NCBI GenBank assembly: GCA_947383685.1
Contig: CANDEE010000009.1
Span: forward strand, 1-38,170
Reading direction: 5' to 3'
Length of the DNA stretch: 38,170 bases
Origin: an uncultured Pseudoflavonifractor sp.
GTDB lineage: Bacteria > Bacillota > Clostridia > Oscillospirales > Oscillospiraceae
The notes under the pieces were generated by a model. That model saw only the letters and a program-made list of their open reading frames with translations, was not told where the DNA came from and ran no database searches. Positions 6,675 through 14,062 of the stretch are shown piece after piece. Numbering within the stretch: the first letter of the stretch is position 1; the number at the start of each line of letters is the position of its first letter. The position numbers and the translations under genes were made by a program.

Positions 6675-7463
6675 TTGCTAATATCTGTTATCGTAGAGAA
6701 AGATCACTCTCTTCTATTAGAGCGATCAAAAAATAATACATGGGCACTTCCTAATATTGAGATTGAAGATAGCGCCGATCCTGTTTCTGCTATTGTAGCA
6801 AAATGCGCTTCTTTTCATATTGGTATTGAGGTAGTTAGACAATATTATAGCAGTAATACATTGGATGATGTGCATATCTGCTTTTCTGCTGAGCTTATTT
6901 CATATACCAATACACCAAAAGAAAAGAATGTTCAATGGATTGATTCCAGAAAAATTGATGGTCTGAAATACTCACCAAAATTTGAAAAGTTATTAAGTAA
7001 AATTGTATCTGAGTATCGAACTGCTTACCAATATGAGAAAATAATTGAAACCTGTGTTGGAGAAATGGCTTCACTTTTTGGGGCTAAAATCGAAAAAAGC
7101 TTTGGTATCTCAAGCTGCAACATTTTTGTGCAAAATAACTATGATGGTTATTGCCCATTTATTTTTCATATAAATTACTATGTAGATTTCAGTCAAGATG
7201 TTGTAAACTTTAGCGTTAGTTGGCCGCTAAAAAGAATGGTTTCTTTCGGCGATAAGACTGATTTATACTTTCTATTTTCTGCAATGATGGCCATAGTCCA
7301 AAAAGTATTTTTAGGTACCAGTACTTTTATTGAATATTTATCCCTATTTGATTCCTATGAGATTAGTGCAAGCTGTCTTTTAATGTTGAAAAAACAGCAC
7401 TATCAAAAGAACATTTTGCTCATAAGATTGAGGACTTCTTTGGCGCATATTTACTATCATTGA
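6675..7463 (+). CDS. Degenerate Nudix-like domain protein, upstream part of a probable frameshifted gene
   Basis: The gene is AT-rich compared with all its neighbours. It starts at a TTG with a strong AAGGAGAAGGG site nine bases upstream. Residues 1-110 look like a Nudix fold (VIVEKDHSLLLERS, then WALPN, and VQWIDSRKIDGLKYS near its end), but the Nudix box lacks the GG and the REx2EE glutamates, so hydrolysis is unlikely and ligand sensing is possible (inference). Residues about 115-240 match nothing I recognise. The last 22 or so codons of this frame look unlike protein. The other frame continues convincingly from the A run at 7389-7394, so this is probably the first part of one gene with the next entry. 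The IS3 right end is just upstream. Confidence 0.7.
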   Translation: MLISVIVEKDHSLLLERSKNNTWALPNIEIEDSADPVSAIVAKCASFHIGIEVVRQYYSSNTLDDVHICFSAELISYTNTPKEKNVQWIDSRKIDGLKYSPKFEKLLSKIVSEYRTAYQYEKIIETCVGEMASLFGAKIEKSFGISSCNIFVQNNYDGYCPFIFHINYYVDFSQDVVNFSVSWPLKRMVSFGDKTDLYFLFSAMMAIVQKVFLGTSTFIEYLSLFDSYEISASCLLMLKKQHYQKNILLIRLRTSLAHIYYH

Positions 7464-8437
7464 TTGCTTTTGAAAAATTTATAGGATCTTTCAGTTTAAA
7501 AATTGATAATTCGTTAGCTCCAGTTCAATATGATAGCCTTTTTGGAGAAAAAGCGGGTGGCGAAGCGGAAAAAACTAATTGTATATCGAGAAAAGAGCAT
7601 CAGTTTTACTGGAATGGAAATAGTGATATTATTTTTCTTCGACTCTGCAATGGCATATATAACTTAAACACTTTCAATAGACATGATTGGAAAATTGTTG
7701 ACGGAGTAGATGGAAAGATAATATATCAGCGTGATAACGATATCAGCTCATATAATTTCATTCCAATGGATTCTTGGGATAAATTACAATTGATTTTATT
7801 GAACCAAAATATTTGCAAATACACAATCGTATGTCAAGAAAACTTTATGTTTTTGTTGACGGAAGCGGGAATATGGGGAATTTATGGTGATTATCGAAAT
7901 TGTCATGTTCAACAGGAAATAAAGCGAATAAGCGAAAAACAGGCATATGACAACAGTATTTTGCATTTTCAACGTCGTTTTAAATGGCGCTATCCACTTA
8001 ATGCTGGTAGATTTGAAGAATTAATCGCAGACTTAGTGGAAAAAGAACCTTTGGTCGCATCGGTCCGACTAATGGGAAAAACAAACAATCCGGATGGCGG
8101 TCGAGATCTGCTGATTTTTAAGGAGAAGCTAGTTGATGATTCAGGAACATCCAAGATAATGCTCATACTTGGACAATGCAAGGCCTACCAGAAAACTGTT
8201 GGAAAGACAAACGTGCGTGATATTAGAGACATGCTGGAGAATTATGAATCAAATGGTTTTTTCCTTTCGGTCGCATCAACTATAAGTGTTCCTTTGATTG
8301 ATTATTTGTGCCGATTGAAAAAAGAATACGAGGTTGATTGGTGGACTGAGCGAGAAATATTTATGCGATTGAGACAACAACCTCAAATTGCAGATGCATA
8401 CCCTGACTTGTTGGAAATAAGCGAGGATGGAAGTTAA
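7460..8437 (+). CDS. Mrr-type restriction endonuclease-like protein, downstream part of a probable frameshifted gene
   Basis: The open frame in fact extends upstream to 7367. The TTG at 7460 has no ribosome site, which argues against an independent start. Residues 1-170 from that TTG are unrecognised. Residues 180-280 form a PD-(D/E)XK nuclease domain of the Mrr type: a FEEL helix (E186/E187), PDGGRD (D216) and GQCK (Q239, K241), the QxK variant found in Mrr-like enzymes. Such domains cut DNA in restriction and other defence systems. Joined to the previous frame by adding one A to the run at 7389-7394, the product would be about 587 residues: Nudix-like, unknown middle, nuclease. The target and role are unknown. 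Confidence 0.75.
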   Translation: MIAFEKFIGSFSLKIDNSLAPVQYDSLFGEKAGGEAEKTNCISRKEHQFYWNGNSDIIFLRLCNGIYNLNTFNRHDWKIVDGVDGKIIYQRDNDISSYNFIPMDSWDKLQLILLNQNICKYTIVCQENFMFLLTEAGIWGIYGDYRNCHVQQEIKRISEKQAYDNSILHFQRRFKWRYPLNAGRFEELIADLVEKEPLVASVRLMGKTNNPDGGRDLLIFKEKLVDDSGTSKIMLILGQCKAYQKTVGKTNVRDIRDMLENYESNGFFLSVASTISVPLIDYLCRLKKEYEVDWWTEREIFMRLRQQPQIADAYPDLLEISEDGS

Positions 8438-8569
8438 TCTGCTTTTATCAATTTCTCTACAACTTTGTCCTATACTCCAATATACATTTGCTGTAAATAC
8501 TGCAAGCGACCGCCTTGAACAAATTAATATAACCGTTTTTTAAATCCTATAAGTACACTCGTACCATAA
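8438..8569. other. AT-rich spacer after the nuclease gene, nothing recognised
   Basis: I see no convincing gene, promoter or tRNA-end repeat here. A minus-strand open stretch of about 30 codons exists but has no start signal and matches nothing I know. The base composition is that of the accessory insert. Confidence 0.5.
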
Positions 8570-8607
8570 GAAGCGCTTGCTTAGAAATAGGCAAGCGCTT
8601 CCTTTTT
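8570..8607 (+). terminator. Hairpin terminator closing the accessory locus
   Basis: GAAGCGCTTGC (8570-8580) and GCAAGCGCTTC (8591-8601) form a perfect 11-bp stem followed by a run of five T (8603-8607). Confidence 0.88.
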
Positions 8608-8644
8608 ATCGTACAAAACTTACAGACTTTGCAAAACCCCTCCC

Positions 8645-8673
8645 TTGATTCTTCGTCTTTTGGGGAGTATAAT
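8645..8673 (+). promoter_or_regulatory. Sigma-A promoter of the RluA-family gene
   Basis: TTGATT (8645-8650) and TATAAT (8668-8673) with a 17-base spacer, 27 bases before the start codon. Confidence 0.85.
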
Positions 8674-8700
8674 AAAAATACTTCCAACAAGGAGGGGCAT

Positions 8701-9579
8701 ATGAAGAAGGAAACCGCATATCTGGTAGAGGCCCCTGCTTCCCTGCTGGATTTTATGCTTTCCCATGTAGCGGGGCAGTCCCGGAACAGCGTAAAGCACC
8801 TTCTTTCCCGCGGACAGGTTCTGGTAGATAACGTTCCTCAAAAACAGTTTGATTTTTCTCTGGCCGTGGGCCAAACAGTGACTATTTTACCGCAAGCCAA
8901 AGGAGCCGCCCTCCCCTTCCCCATACTCTATGAGGATGATGGGCTGCTCGTTGTTCATAAACCCACGGGACTTCTTTCTGTGGCTACCGATACCCAGAAG
9001 GCCCGTACCGCATACCGCTTCACAGCCGACTACCTCCGTGCAAGGGACCCCAGAGTCCGGCTTTTTGTGGTTCACCGGCTGGACCGGGATACTTCCGGGG
9101 TTTTGCTTTTTTCCAAATCAGAAAAACTGAAGAACGCCCTCCAAGAAAACTGGAATACGCTTGTAAAGAAACGAGGCTACTGGGCCGCAGTGGAAGGCGA
9201 GGACCTGCCCGACAGCGGAGAGTGCCGCTCCCGGCTCACAGAAAATAAGAGCCACAAGGTCTATTCCTCCAAGGGCAGCATAGGCAAGGAGGCTGTGACC
9301 CGGTACACCGTTCTGGCTCGAAAGGGAGGTTATTCTCTGCTGGACATTGAGTTGGACACCGGGCGAAAAAATCAAATCCGGGTCCATCTGTCCGAGTTGG
9401 GCCATCCAGTGGCCGGCGACGACAAGTACGGCGCCAGAACCGACCCCATGAGGCGGCTGGCCCTTCATGCATATGAGCTTACCCTCTCCGACCCCAGAGA
9501 TGGAACATTACATACTTTTACTGCCCTTCCTCCTGACGGGTTCCAGCGGATGTTTTCCCATTCCTTTTCTTCCAAATAA
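8701..9579 (+). CDS. RluA-family pseudouridine synthase
   Basis: The 292-residue protein isomerises uridine to pseudouridine in rRNA or tRNA. An N-terminal S4-like RNA-binding region spans about residues 12-60 (SRNSVKHLLSRGQVLVDN). It is followed by LLVVHKPTGLLS and the catalytic motif VVHRLDRDTSG, whose first Asp is the nucleophile. The C-terminal GRKNQIRVHL and GHPVAGDDKYG motifs are also present. The start at 8701 is chosen over an upstream in-frame start because AAGGAGG lies just before it and the promoter at 8645-8673 would leave no room for the longer form. The target site cannot be read from sequence. Nineteen bases separate it from fbp, so they probably form one operon. Confidence 0.92.
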   Translation: MKKETAYLVEAPASLLDFMLSHVAGQSRNSVKHLLSRGQVLVDNVPQKQFDFSLAVGQTVTILPQAKGAALPFPILYEDDGLLVVHKPTGLLSVATDTQKARTAYRFTADYLRARDPRVRLFVVHRLDRDTSGVLLFSKSEKLKNALQENWNTLVKKRGYWAAVEGEDLPDSGECRSRLTENKSHKVYSSKGSIGKEAVTRYTVLARKGGYSLLDIELDTGRKNQIRVHLSELGHPVAGDDKYGARTDPMRRLALHAYELTLSDPRDGTLHTFTALPPDGFQRMFSHSFSSK

Positions 9580-9598
9580 TTAAGGGAGGTTTCCAACC

Positions 9599-11551
9599 AT
9601 GCCCGATCTCAACTACTTGCAGCTCCTGTCCCGCAGCTACCCCACTGCCCTGGCAGCCTCGGCGGAGATCATCAACCTCAATGCCATCTGCCGCCTGCCC
9701 AAGGGGACGGAGTATTTTTTCAGCGACCTTCATGGAGAATATGAGGCATTCAGCTATCTGCTGGCCAGCGCATCCGGCATCATTCGGGACAAAATCGACT
9801 ATCTTTTTGCCCGTTCTGTCACCGAAAAAGAGCGGGACGAACTGGCCATGCTCATCTATGACCCTGCCGGGACGCTGGCCCGGCTTCAGGGAGAGATGAC
9901 GGCACAGGAGTACGACAATTGGTGCCGTATCGCCATCTATCGGCTGGTACAGGTATGCCAAACCGTCTCCGCCAAATACACCCGCTCCAAGGTGCGCAAA
10001 AAGATTCCCTCCAGCTTTTCCTACATCATTGATGAACTGCTTCACGCCGACGCCGACGACAGCAAGGAACGGTATTATGAGGAAATCATCGCGTCCATCG
10101 TTTCCACCGGCACCTCCGATGCCTTCATTGTCCAGTTCTGCCAGCTTATCAAGGCGTGTGCTGTGGACAGTCTCCACATCATCGGGGACATCTTTGACCG
10201 GGGGCCTCACGCCGACCGCATTATGGAGGAGCTGCGCCACTTTCACGATGTGGACATCCAGTGGGGCAACCACGACATTGGATGGCTGGGAGCCTTTGCA
10301 GGCAATCTGGCCTGCGTAGCCAGCGTACTGCGGCGTTGCGTAAGCTATAACAACTTTGACCAGTTGGAAGATGGCTATGGCATCAATCTGCGCCCGCTTT
10401 CTATGTTTGCCGCCGAGATATATGGGAGCGATCCCTGCGACCGGTTCACTCCTCATGTGCTGGATGAAAATATTTATGATCCCGTGGAGAGTGAGCTTGC
10501 CTCCAAGATGCACAAGGCTATGGCGGTCATCGAGTTCAAGCTGGAGTGTCAACTCCTGGCCCGTCACCCGGAGTATGGCATGGACGGGCGCATCCTGCTC
10601 CCCAAGGTAGACTTTGCCTCCGGGACCGTAGAGGTAGACGGCAAGACTTACCCCATGCTGGATCGCTTCTTCCCCACCATCGACCCCAAAGACCCTACCG
10701 CTCTGTCTGCCGGAGAGCACGAGCTTATCGACCAACTTGCCGCCTCCTTCCGGCATAGCGCACTCCTTAAGAAGCACGTTCGCTTCCTGTTAAGCCACGG
10801 CGGAATGTATAAGGTGGTCAATGGAAATCTGCTGTACCACGGATGTATCCCTATGACAGAAACCGGCGAATTTGAATCGGTGTCTCTTGGCGGAGAGGGG
10901 CTGACAGGCAAGGCTTATCTGGACAATCTGGACGCCAAGGTACGGACTGCTTTTTACGGCGCTCCCGGCTCCCAGGAACGTGAGAGCGCAATAGACCTGT
11001 TCTGGTATCTTTGGGCCGGCCCCAAATCCCCTCTCTTTGGCAAGAGCAAGCTGTCCACCTTTGAGCGGTACTTCATTGCCGACAAAGCCACTCATAAGGA
11101 GATTTACAATCCTTATTATACCTTAGTAAAGAGCCGTGGGACCTGCGAGACTATCCTGCAGGAGTTTGGGCTGGACCCCTCCCGCTCCCATATTGTAAAC
11201 GGACACGTACCAGTGAAGGAAAAGGAGGGTGAAAGCCCCATCCGGGGCGAGGGCCTTCTGTTTGTTATTGATGGCGGCATTTCCAAGGCCTACCAACGGC
11301 AGACCGGGTTTGGCGGTTACACCCTCATTTATAACTCCCACCACCTGGCTTTGGCTCAACACAAGCCCTATGACCAAATCGTGGAAAATCCCAGAGAAAG
11401 CGCCCCCAAAGTCCGTATCGTAGAAAATATGCCCCGGCGGATGCTGGTAGGCGATACCGACACGGGCGCAAGCCTCCGGGCCCAGATTCAGCAGCTCCAA
11501 GATTTACTTACCGCATACCGGGAAGGCACCATCAAGGAACAGGGTGAATAA
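9599..11551 (+). CDS. fbp: Fructose-1,6-bisphosphatase, class III
   Basis: The 650-residue enzyme removes phosphate from fructose 1,6-bisphosphate in gluconeogenesis. This large manganese-dependent class is typical of Firmicutes and unrelated in sequence to the E. coli type. Its metallophosphoesterase-like motifs are visible: FFSDLHGEYEAF (about 40-51), IIGDIFDRGPHAD (about 194-206), WGNHDIGWLGA (about 220-230), LLSHGG (about 397-402) and a late VNGHVPVK. The length matches the family. A GGGAGG ribosome site precedes ATG 9599. It follows the pseudouridine synthase closely and is closed by the hairpin at 11565-11597. Confidence 0.95.
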   Translation: MPDLNYLQLLSRSYPTALAASAEIINLNAICRLPKGTEYFFSDLHGEYEAFSYLLASASGIIRDKIDYLFARSVTEKERDELAMLIYDPAGTLARLQGEMTAQEYDNWCRIAIYRLVQVCQTVSAKYTRSKVRKKIPSSFSYIIDELLHADADDSKERYYEEIIASIVSTGTSDAFIVQFCQLIKACAVDSLHIIGDIFDRGPHADRIMEELRHFHDVDIQWGNHDIGWLGAFAGNLACVASVLRRCVSYNNFDQLEDGYGINLRPLSMFAAEIYGSDPCDRFTPHVLDENIYDPVESELASKMHKAMAVIEFKLECQLLARHPEYGMDGRILLPKVDFASGTVEVDGKTYPMLDRFFPTIDPKDPTALSAGEHELIDQLAASFRHSALLKKHVRFLLSHGGMYKVVNGNLLYHGCIPMTETGEFESVSLGGEGLTGKAYLDNLDAKVRTAFYGAPGSQERESAIDLFWYLWAGPKSPLFGKSKLSTFERYFIADKATHKEIYNPYYTLVKSRGTCETILQEFGLDPSRSHIVNGHVPVKEKEGESPIRGEGLLFVIDGGISKAYQRQTGFGGYTLIYNSHHLALAQHKPYDQIVENPRESAPKVRIVENMPRRMLVGDTDTGASLRAQIQQLQDLLTAYREGTIKEQGE

Positions 11552-11564
11552 AATGGTTATCAGG

Positions 11565-11597
11565 AGCGGGGATGGTCGCCGACCTCCCCGCTTTTTC
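11565..11597 (+). terminator. Hairpin terminator of fbp
   Basis: AGCGGGGA (11565-11572) pairs with TCCCCGCT (11585-11592), the stem continuing inside as GGTC/GACC, followed by TTTTT minus strand-independent tail (T run 11592-11596). Confidence 0.88.
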
Positions 11598-11681
11598 GTC
11601 CAGTTCCTTCCTTTTCTCCCTATTCCACAAATTGACATTGGATTGAAATATTACAATTAGGTAACAATGACGAAAGCCCCC

Positions 11682-11710
11682 TTGACTTTCCGTTTGGAGG
11701 GGGTTATACT
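11682..11710 (+). promoter_or_regulatory. Sigma-A promoter of the 27-codon gene
   Basis: TTGACT (11682-11687) and TATACT (11705-11710), spacer 17 bases, 33 bases before the start codon. Confidence 0.8.
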
Positions 11711-11742
11711 TTACAATAGAAATATGAAAGGAGGGGTCTGCC

Positions 11743-11826
11743 ATGATTTTTGATACTGACCGCCGTGTGGATGATGTGGATGACCTGATCTTTGATCGCA
11801 CCACTGTCACCCCAAGTCAACGATAA
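11743..11826 (+). CDS. Small acidic protein of 27 residues, unknown function
   Basis: The predicted peptide starts MIFDTDRRVDDVDDLIF and ends TVTPSQR; 8 of 27 residues are Asp. I do not recognise it. The case for a real gene is its complete private transcription unit: a near-consensus promoter at 11682-11710, a strong AAAGGAGGGG ribosome site directly before ATG 11743, and a hairpin terminator at 11852-11882. It shows no membrane segment or signal peptide and is no obvious amino-acid-biased leader peptide, since no run of one codon precedes the hairpin. An alternative is that the unit makes a small RNA and the frame is incidental. Confidence 0.55.
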   Translation: MIFDTDRRVDDVDDLIFDRTTVTPSQR

Positions 11827-11851
11827 TTCCCGAATTGCCAAGGAGCAATGT

Positions 11852-11882
11852 ACCACACCTTGACGTCGGGTGTGGTTTTTTT
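11852..11882 (+). terminator. Hairpin terminator of the 27-codon unit
   Basis: ACCACACC (11852-11859) pairs with GGTGTGGT (11869-11876), followed by an unbroken T run to 11882. Confidence 0.9.
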
Positions 11883-12004
11883 GTTCCCATTTTCCACTTC
11901 AACCAATCTTAAGAAAATCGTCTGATTTTATATATGGATTTTATCCTGCCCGTTGTGCTATCCTGTTCTTATAAGAAAGAACAAATGACAGGAGGCTGGG
12001 CAGA

Positions 12005-12715
12005 ATGAATGGGAATCATCGTCAACTAAAAAGGACGGCGGTCTTGACCGCCGTCCTTTTGCTGTGCTTTTTTCTCTGTTGGAGTCTTTGGGCTTCCGGT
12101 TTCTTTCAAGTGGTCCACTCCCCCGATGGAATGAGGGATTATATCCAGCAGTTTGCGCCATACTCCCATGCTGTCTTTTTCCTGCTCCAGCTTATTTCGG
12201 TGATTTTGGCCCCTATTCCCAGCAACCTGACCACTTTGGCGGGCGGGCTTCTCTTTGGAGCATGGGCTTCCTTCCTTATCACAACCCTGGCGGTAATTTT
12301 GGGCTCCGCCATTGTCTTTCAGCTCAGCCGAATAATTGGGCAGCCTTTTGCCACGCGTTTTATCAGCAATAAAAATTGGACCCGGTACAAAGAAATTATC
12401 CTTCGGAAACGGGATGTGTTCCTCTTTTTGGCCTTTCTCTTTCCTTTCTTTCCCGACGACCTATTGTGCATTATGGCTGGACTCACCGATATCTCCTTCC
12501 GCCGTTTCCTGATTCTGGTCCTTCTGGGACGGCCCTGGGGACTGTTGGCGGCTGCCGCCGTAGGCGGTTCAGTGGTTTCCATCCCCTGGTGGGGCATGGT
12601 CATTCTGGGAGCGGGCGGGTTCTTCCTGTTTCTAGCCGTGCTGCGGTACGGCGAGCTTATTGAGGAATGGATCATTAACCGCCTCAGCGGGCCAAAATCC
12701 CACGAAATTTCATAG
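12005..12715 (+). CDS. TVP38/TMEM64 family (VTT domain) membrane protein
   Basis: The 236-residue integral membrane protein has an N-terminal membrane segment (about 10-32) and the VTT core: the APIPSNLTTLAGGLLFGAWASFL segment (about 70-92), GSAIVFQLSRIIGQP, and FLFPFFPDDLLCIMAGLT followed by RPWG. The family resembles DedA proteins, some of which move lipids across membranes; the role of this one is unknown. AGGAGG lies nine bases before the ATG. Codons 9-19 form a 13-bp terminator-like hairpin. The gene is convergent with tmcAL and their 3' ends overlap by six bases. Confidence 0.88.
   Translation: MNGNHRQLKRTAVLTAVLLLCFFLCWSLWASGFFQVVHSPDGMRDYIQQFAPYSHAVFFLLQLISVILAPIPSNLTTLAGGLLFGAWASFLITTLAVILGSAIVFQLSRIIGQPFATRFISNKNWTRYKEIILRKRDVFLFLAFLFPFFPDDLLCIMAGLTDISFRRFLILVLLGRPWGLLAAAAVGGSVVSIPWWGMVILGAGGFFLFLAVLRYGELIEEWIINRLSGPKSHEIS
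12029..12060 (+). promoter_or_regulatory. Strong hairpin inside the start of the TVP38-family coding region
   Basis: AAAAGGACGGCGG (12029-12041) and CCGCCGTCCTTTT (12048-12060) form a perfect 13-bp stem with a TCTTGA loop, 24 bases into the gene. It looks like an intrinsic terminator but its T run is short (four). It could attenuate transcription or affect early translation. Confidence 0.5.
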
Positions 12716-13888
12716 GATTACCGGCCCTGTGGTATAGTCCATACCGCAGGGCCTTATTTTGTCAAAGCACAGCCCAAACAAATCCGTTCCCTGGCTCTCC
12801 AGCGCAAAAAGGGCCTGAGCCTCCTCTCCAAGCTCCCGAACATGGGCGGGTTTGGTAAGAACAGGAAGGGTTGCTGCCTCCTTCATCTCCCGAAGCAGCT
12901 TTTTTCCCCGGCCGTTCATCCCTAAAATTCGAAGGTATGCGGGGCCTCCCAACGGGCGGTCTGCCTCTGTCATATGCAAAAAGGCCCACAGGGATAACCG
13001 GCGAATACGGGCATGGGCGTAGCGGCGTGTCTTTGCCAGAGAATAAAATTCTTCCAAGCTCTCCGCCCTCTCCGCCGCTTTTACCAAACGGGCAGGAAAC
13101 CCCTCCGCCGCCCCACTATCCGGAAGGGCAGCAAAGTCCCTCTCGCTCATTTGCCGCAGGCGGGCAAGCATAGCCCGTTCTATATGTTCCATCCGGGCCA
13201 CTCTCGTCTTCTTCAGTTCCGTCAAAGCACATTTTTCTATCCAGAGGGTTACATCCTCTCCCCTGCGCAGTTTTTCCCGCAGATAGGAAGCAGAGGCGAA
13301 CTCTATTCCAGGTGAATTGCTGTCATGGGAAACCCCTTGACGAAAAACCGCTACCGCATCCAATTCCTCCCCTGCCGCCCTCAGATATTCTACCCCCAGG
13401 CTGTCATTGGGCCCCCGAAGCAAATTTGCTGCTTTTCCCAGGAAATTCAATACCGCCTCCTGCCGAGCTTCCGCAAAGGATTTTCCCTTGTCAAGTTCCG
13501 CGTGGAGGGCATTTCGATACCCTTGGTCATCCAAGGCCACCGCGATTTGGCGCAATCTCTCCAAGTCGCCGCTTTCACTGCCAAAGGAGAGGGTATCTAC
13601 TACCCCGGCGGCCCTCAACACCGCCACCGCACCACGGGCAAAGCCTTCGGCAGAGGAAATGGCCCACGGAAGCGGCAATTCCAGCACCAGGTCAGCCCCG
13701 CCCTTTAGGGCCAGCGCCGCCCGCGTCCACTTGTCTGTAAGGGCACATTCCCCCCGCTGGACCCAATTTCCCGACATGGCACAGATAATAGGCCGGTCAC
13801 TTCCTAAAAGTTGCCGTGTTTCGGCAATATGGTAGGCATGGCCCTTATGGAAGGGGTTATATTCCGCAACGATTCCAACGGCGCGCAT
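12710..13888 (-). CDS. tmcAL: tRNA(Met) cytidine acetate ligase
   Basis: The 392-residue protein matches YlbM/TmcAL, which uses ATP and acetate to make N4-acetylcytidine at the wobble position 34 of elongator tRNA-Met. The nucleotidyltransferase signature VAEYNPFHKGH lies at residues 7-17. It is followed by MSGNWVQRGE (about 39-48), LPLPWAISSAEGFARGAV and FGSESGD, and by GPNDSLGVEYLRA near the middle. The start at 13888 has AGGAGG upstream, and family members begin MRAVGIVAEYNP; the longer in-frame opening to 13957 is rejected. The last six bases overlap the convergent TVP38 gene, and the 3' end holds that gene's terminator. Confidence 0.93.
   Translation of the reverse strand: MRAVGIVAEYNPFHKGHAYHIAETRQLLGSDRPIICAMSGNWVQRGECALTDKWTRAALALKGGADLVLELPLPWAISSAEGFARGAVAVLRAAGVVDTLSFGSESGDLERLRQIAVALDDQGYRNALHAELDKGKSFAEARQEAVLNFLGKAANLLRGPNDSLGVEYLRAAGEELDAVAVFRQGVSHDSNSPGIEFASASYLREKLRRGEDVTLWIEKCALTELKKTRVARMEHIERAMLARLRQMSERDFAALPDSGAAEGFPARLVKAAERAESLEEFYSLAKTRRYAHARIRRLSLWAFLHMTEADRPLGGPAYLRILGMNGRGKKLLREMKEAATLPVLTKPAHVRELGEEAQALFALESQGTDLFGLCFDKIRPCGMDYTTGPVIL
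12723..12760 (+). terminator. Terminator of the TVP38-family gene embedded in tmcAL
   Basis: GGCCCTGTGGTAT (12723-12735) pairs with ATACCGCAGGGCC (12741-12753) with one wobble, followed by TTATTTT. It lies wholly within the antisense-oriented 3' coding end of tmcAL. Confidence 0.82.
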
Positions 13889-13929
13889 AACATACCTCCT
13901 GACTTTTTTCTTTTTTCGAGAAAAAGGAG

Positions 13930-13958
13930 TTGTCCTTTTGGCAAAAAAGTTATACAAT
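13930..13958 (+). promoter_or_regulatory. Probable sigma-A promoter of ackA
   Basis: TTGTCC (13930-13935) and TACAAT (13953-13958) are 17 bases apart, leaving a leader of roughly 100 bases before ackA. Confidence 0.6.
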
Positions 13959-14062
13959 AGAAATAACGCAAGGTTTTACCAAAATACCGATAAAAGGAAT
14001 GTAGCACGTTTCCGCCCCAAAGGCAAGCGTTGCTCCTAAATTATGGAAGGAGAGTTTCCCTC

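Noticed and set aside
7386..7396. Programmed -1 frameshift site in the nuclease locus
   Set aside because: In frame the heptamer is G-AAA-AAA, which does not allow full tandem slippage, and I see no clear stimulatory structure; an indel is more likely.
8450..8550. Minus-strand open stretch of about 30 codons reading INLFKAVACSIYSK
   Set aside because: It has no start codon or ribosome site and no family I can name; too short to call a gene relic.
5227..8620. Possible integrase-type attachment repeat of the tRNA-Pro 3' end around the accessory insert
   Set aside because: I searched by eye for the tRNA end (CACTCCGACCA) downstream and found no second copy.
9518..10777. 419-codon minus-strand frame over fbp
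   Set aside because: Antisense shadow of the class III fructose bisphosphatase.
11848..11920. Second small frame starting ATG after AAGGAGC
   Set aside because: It runs straight through the terminator hairpin and T run of the 27-codon unit.
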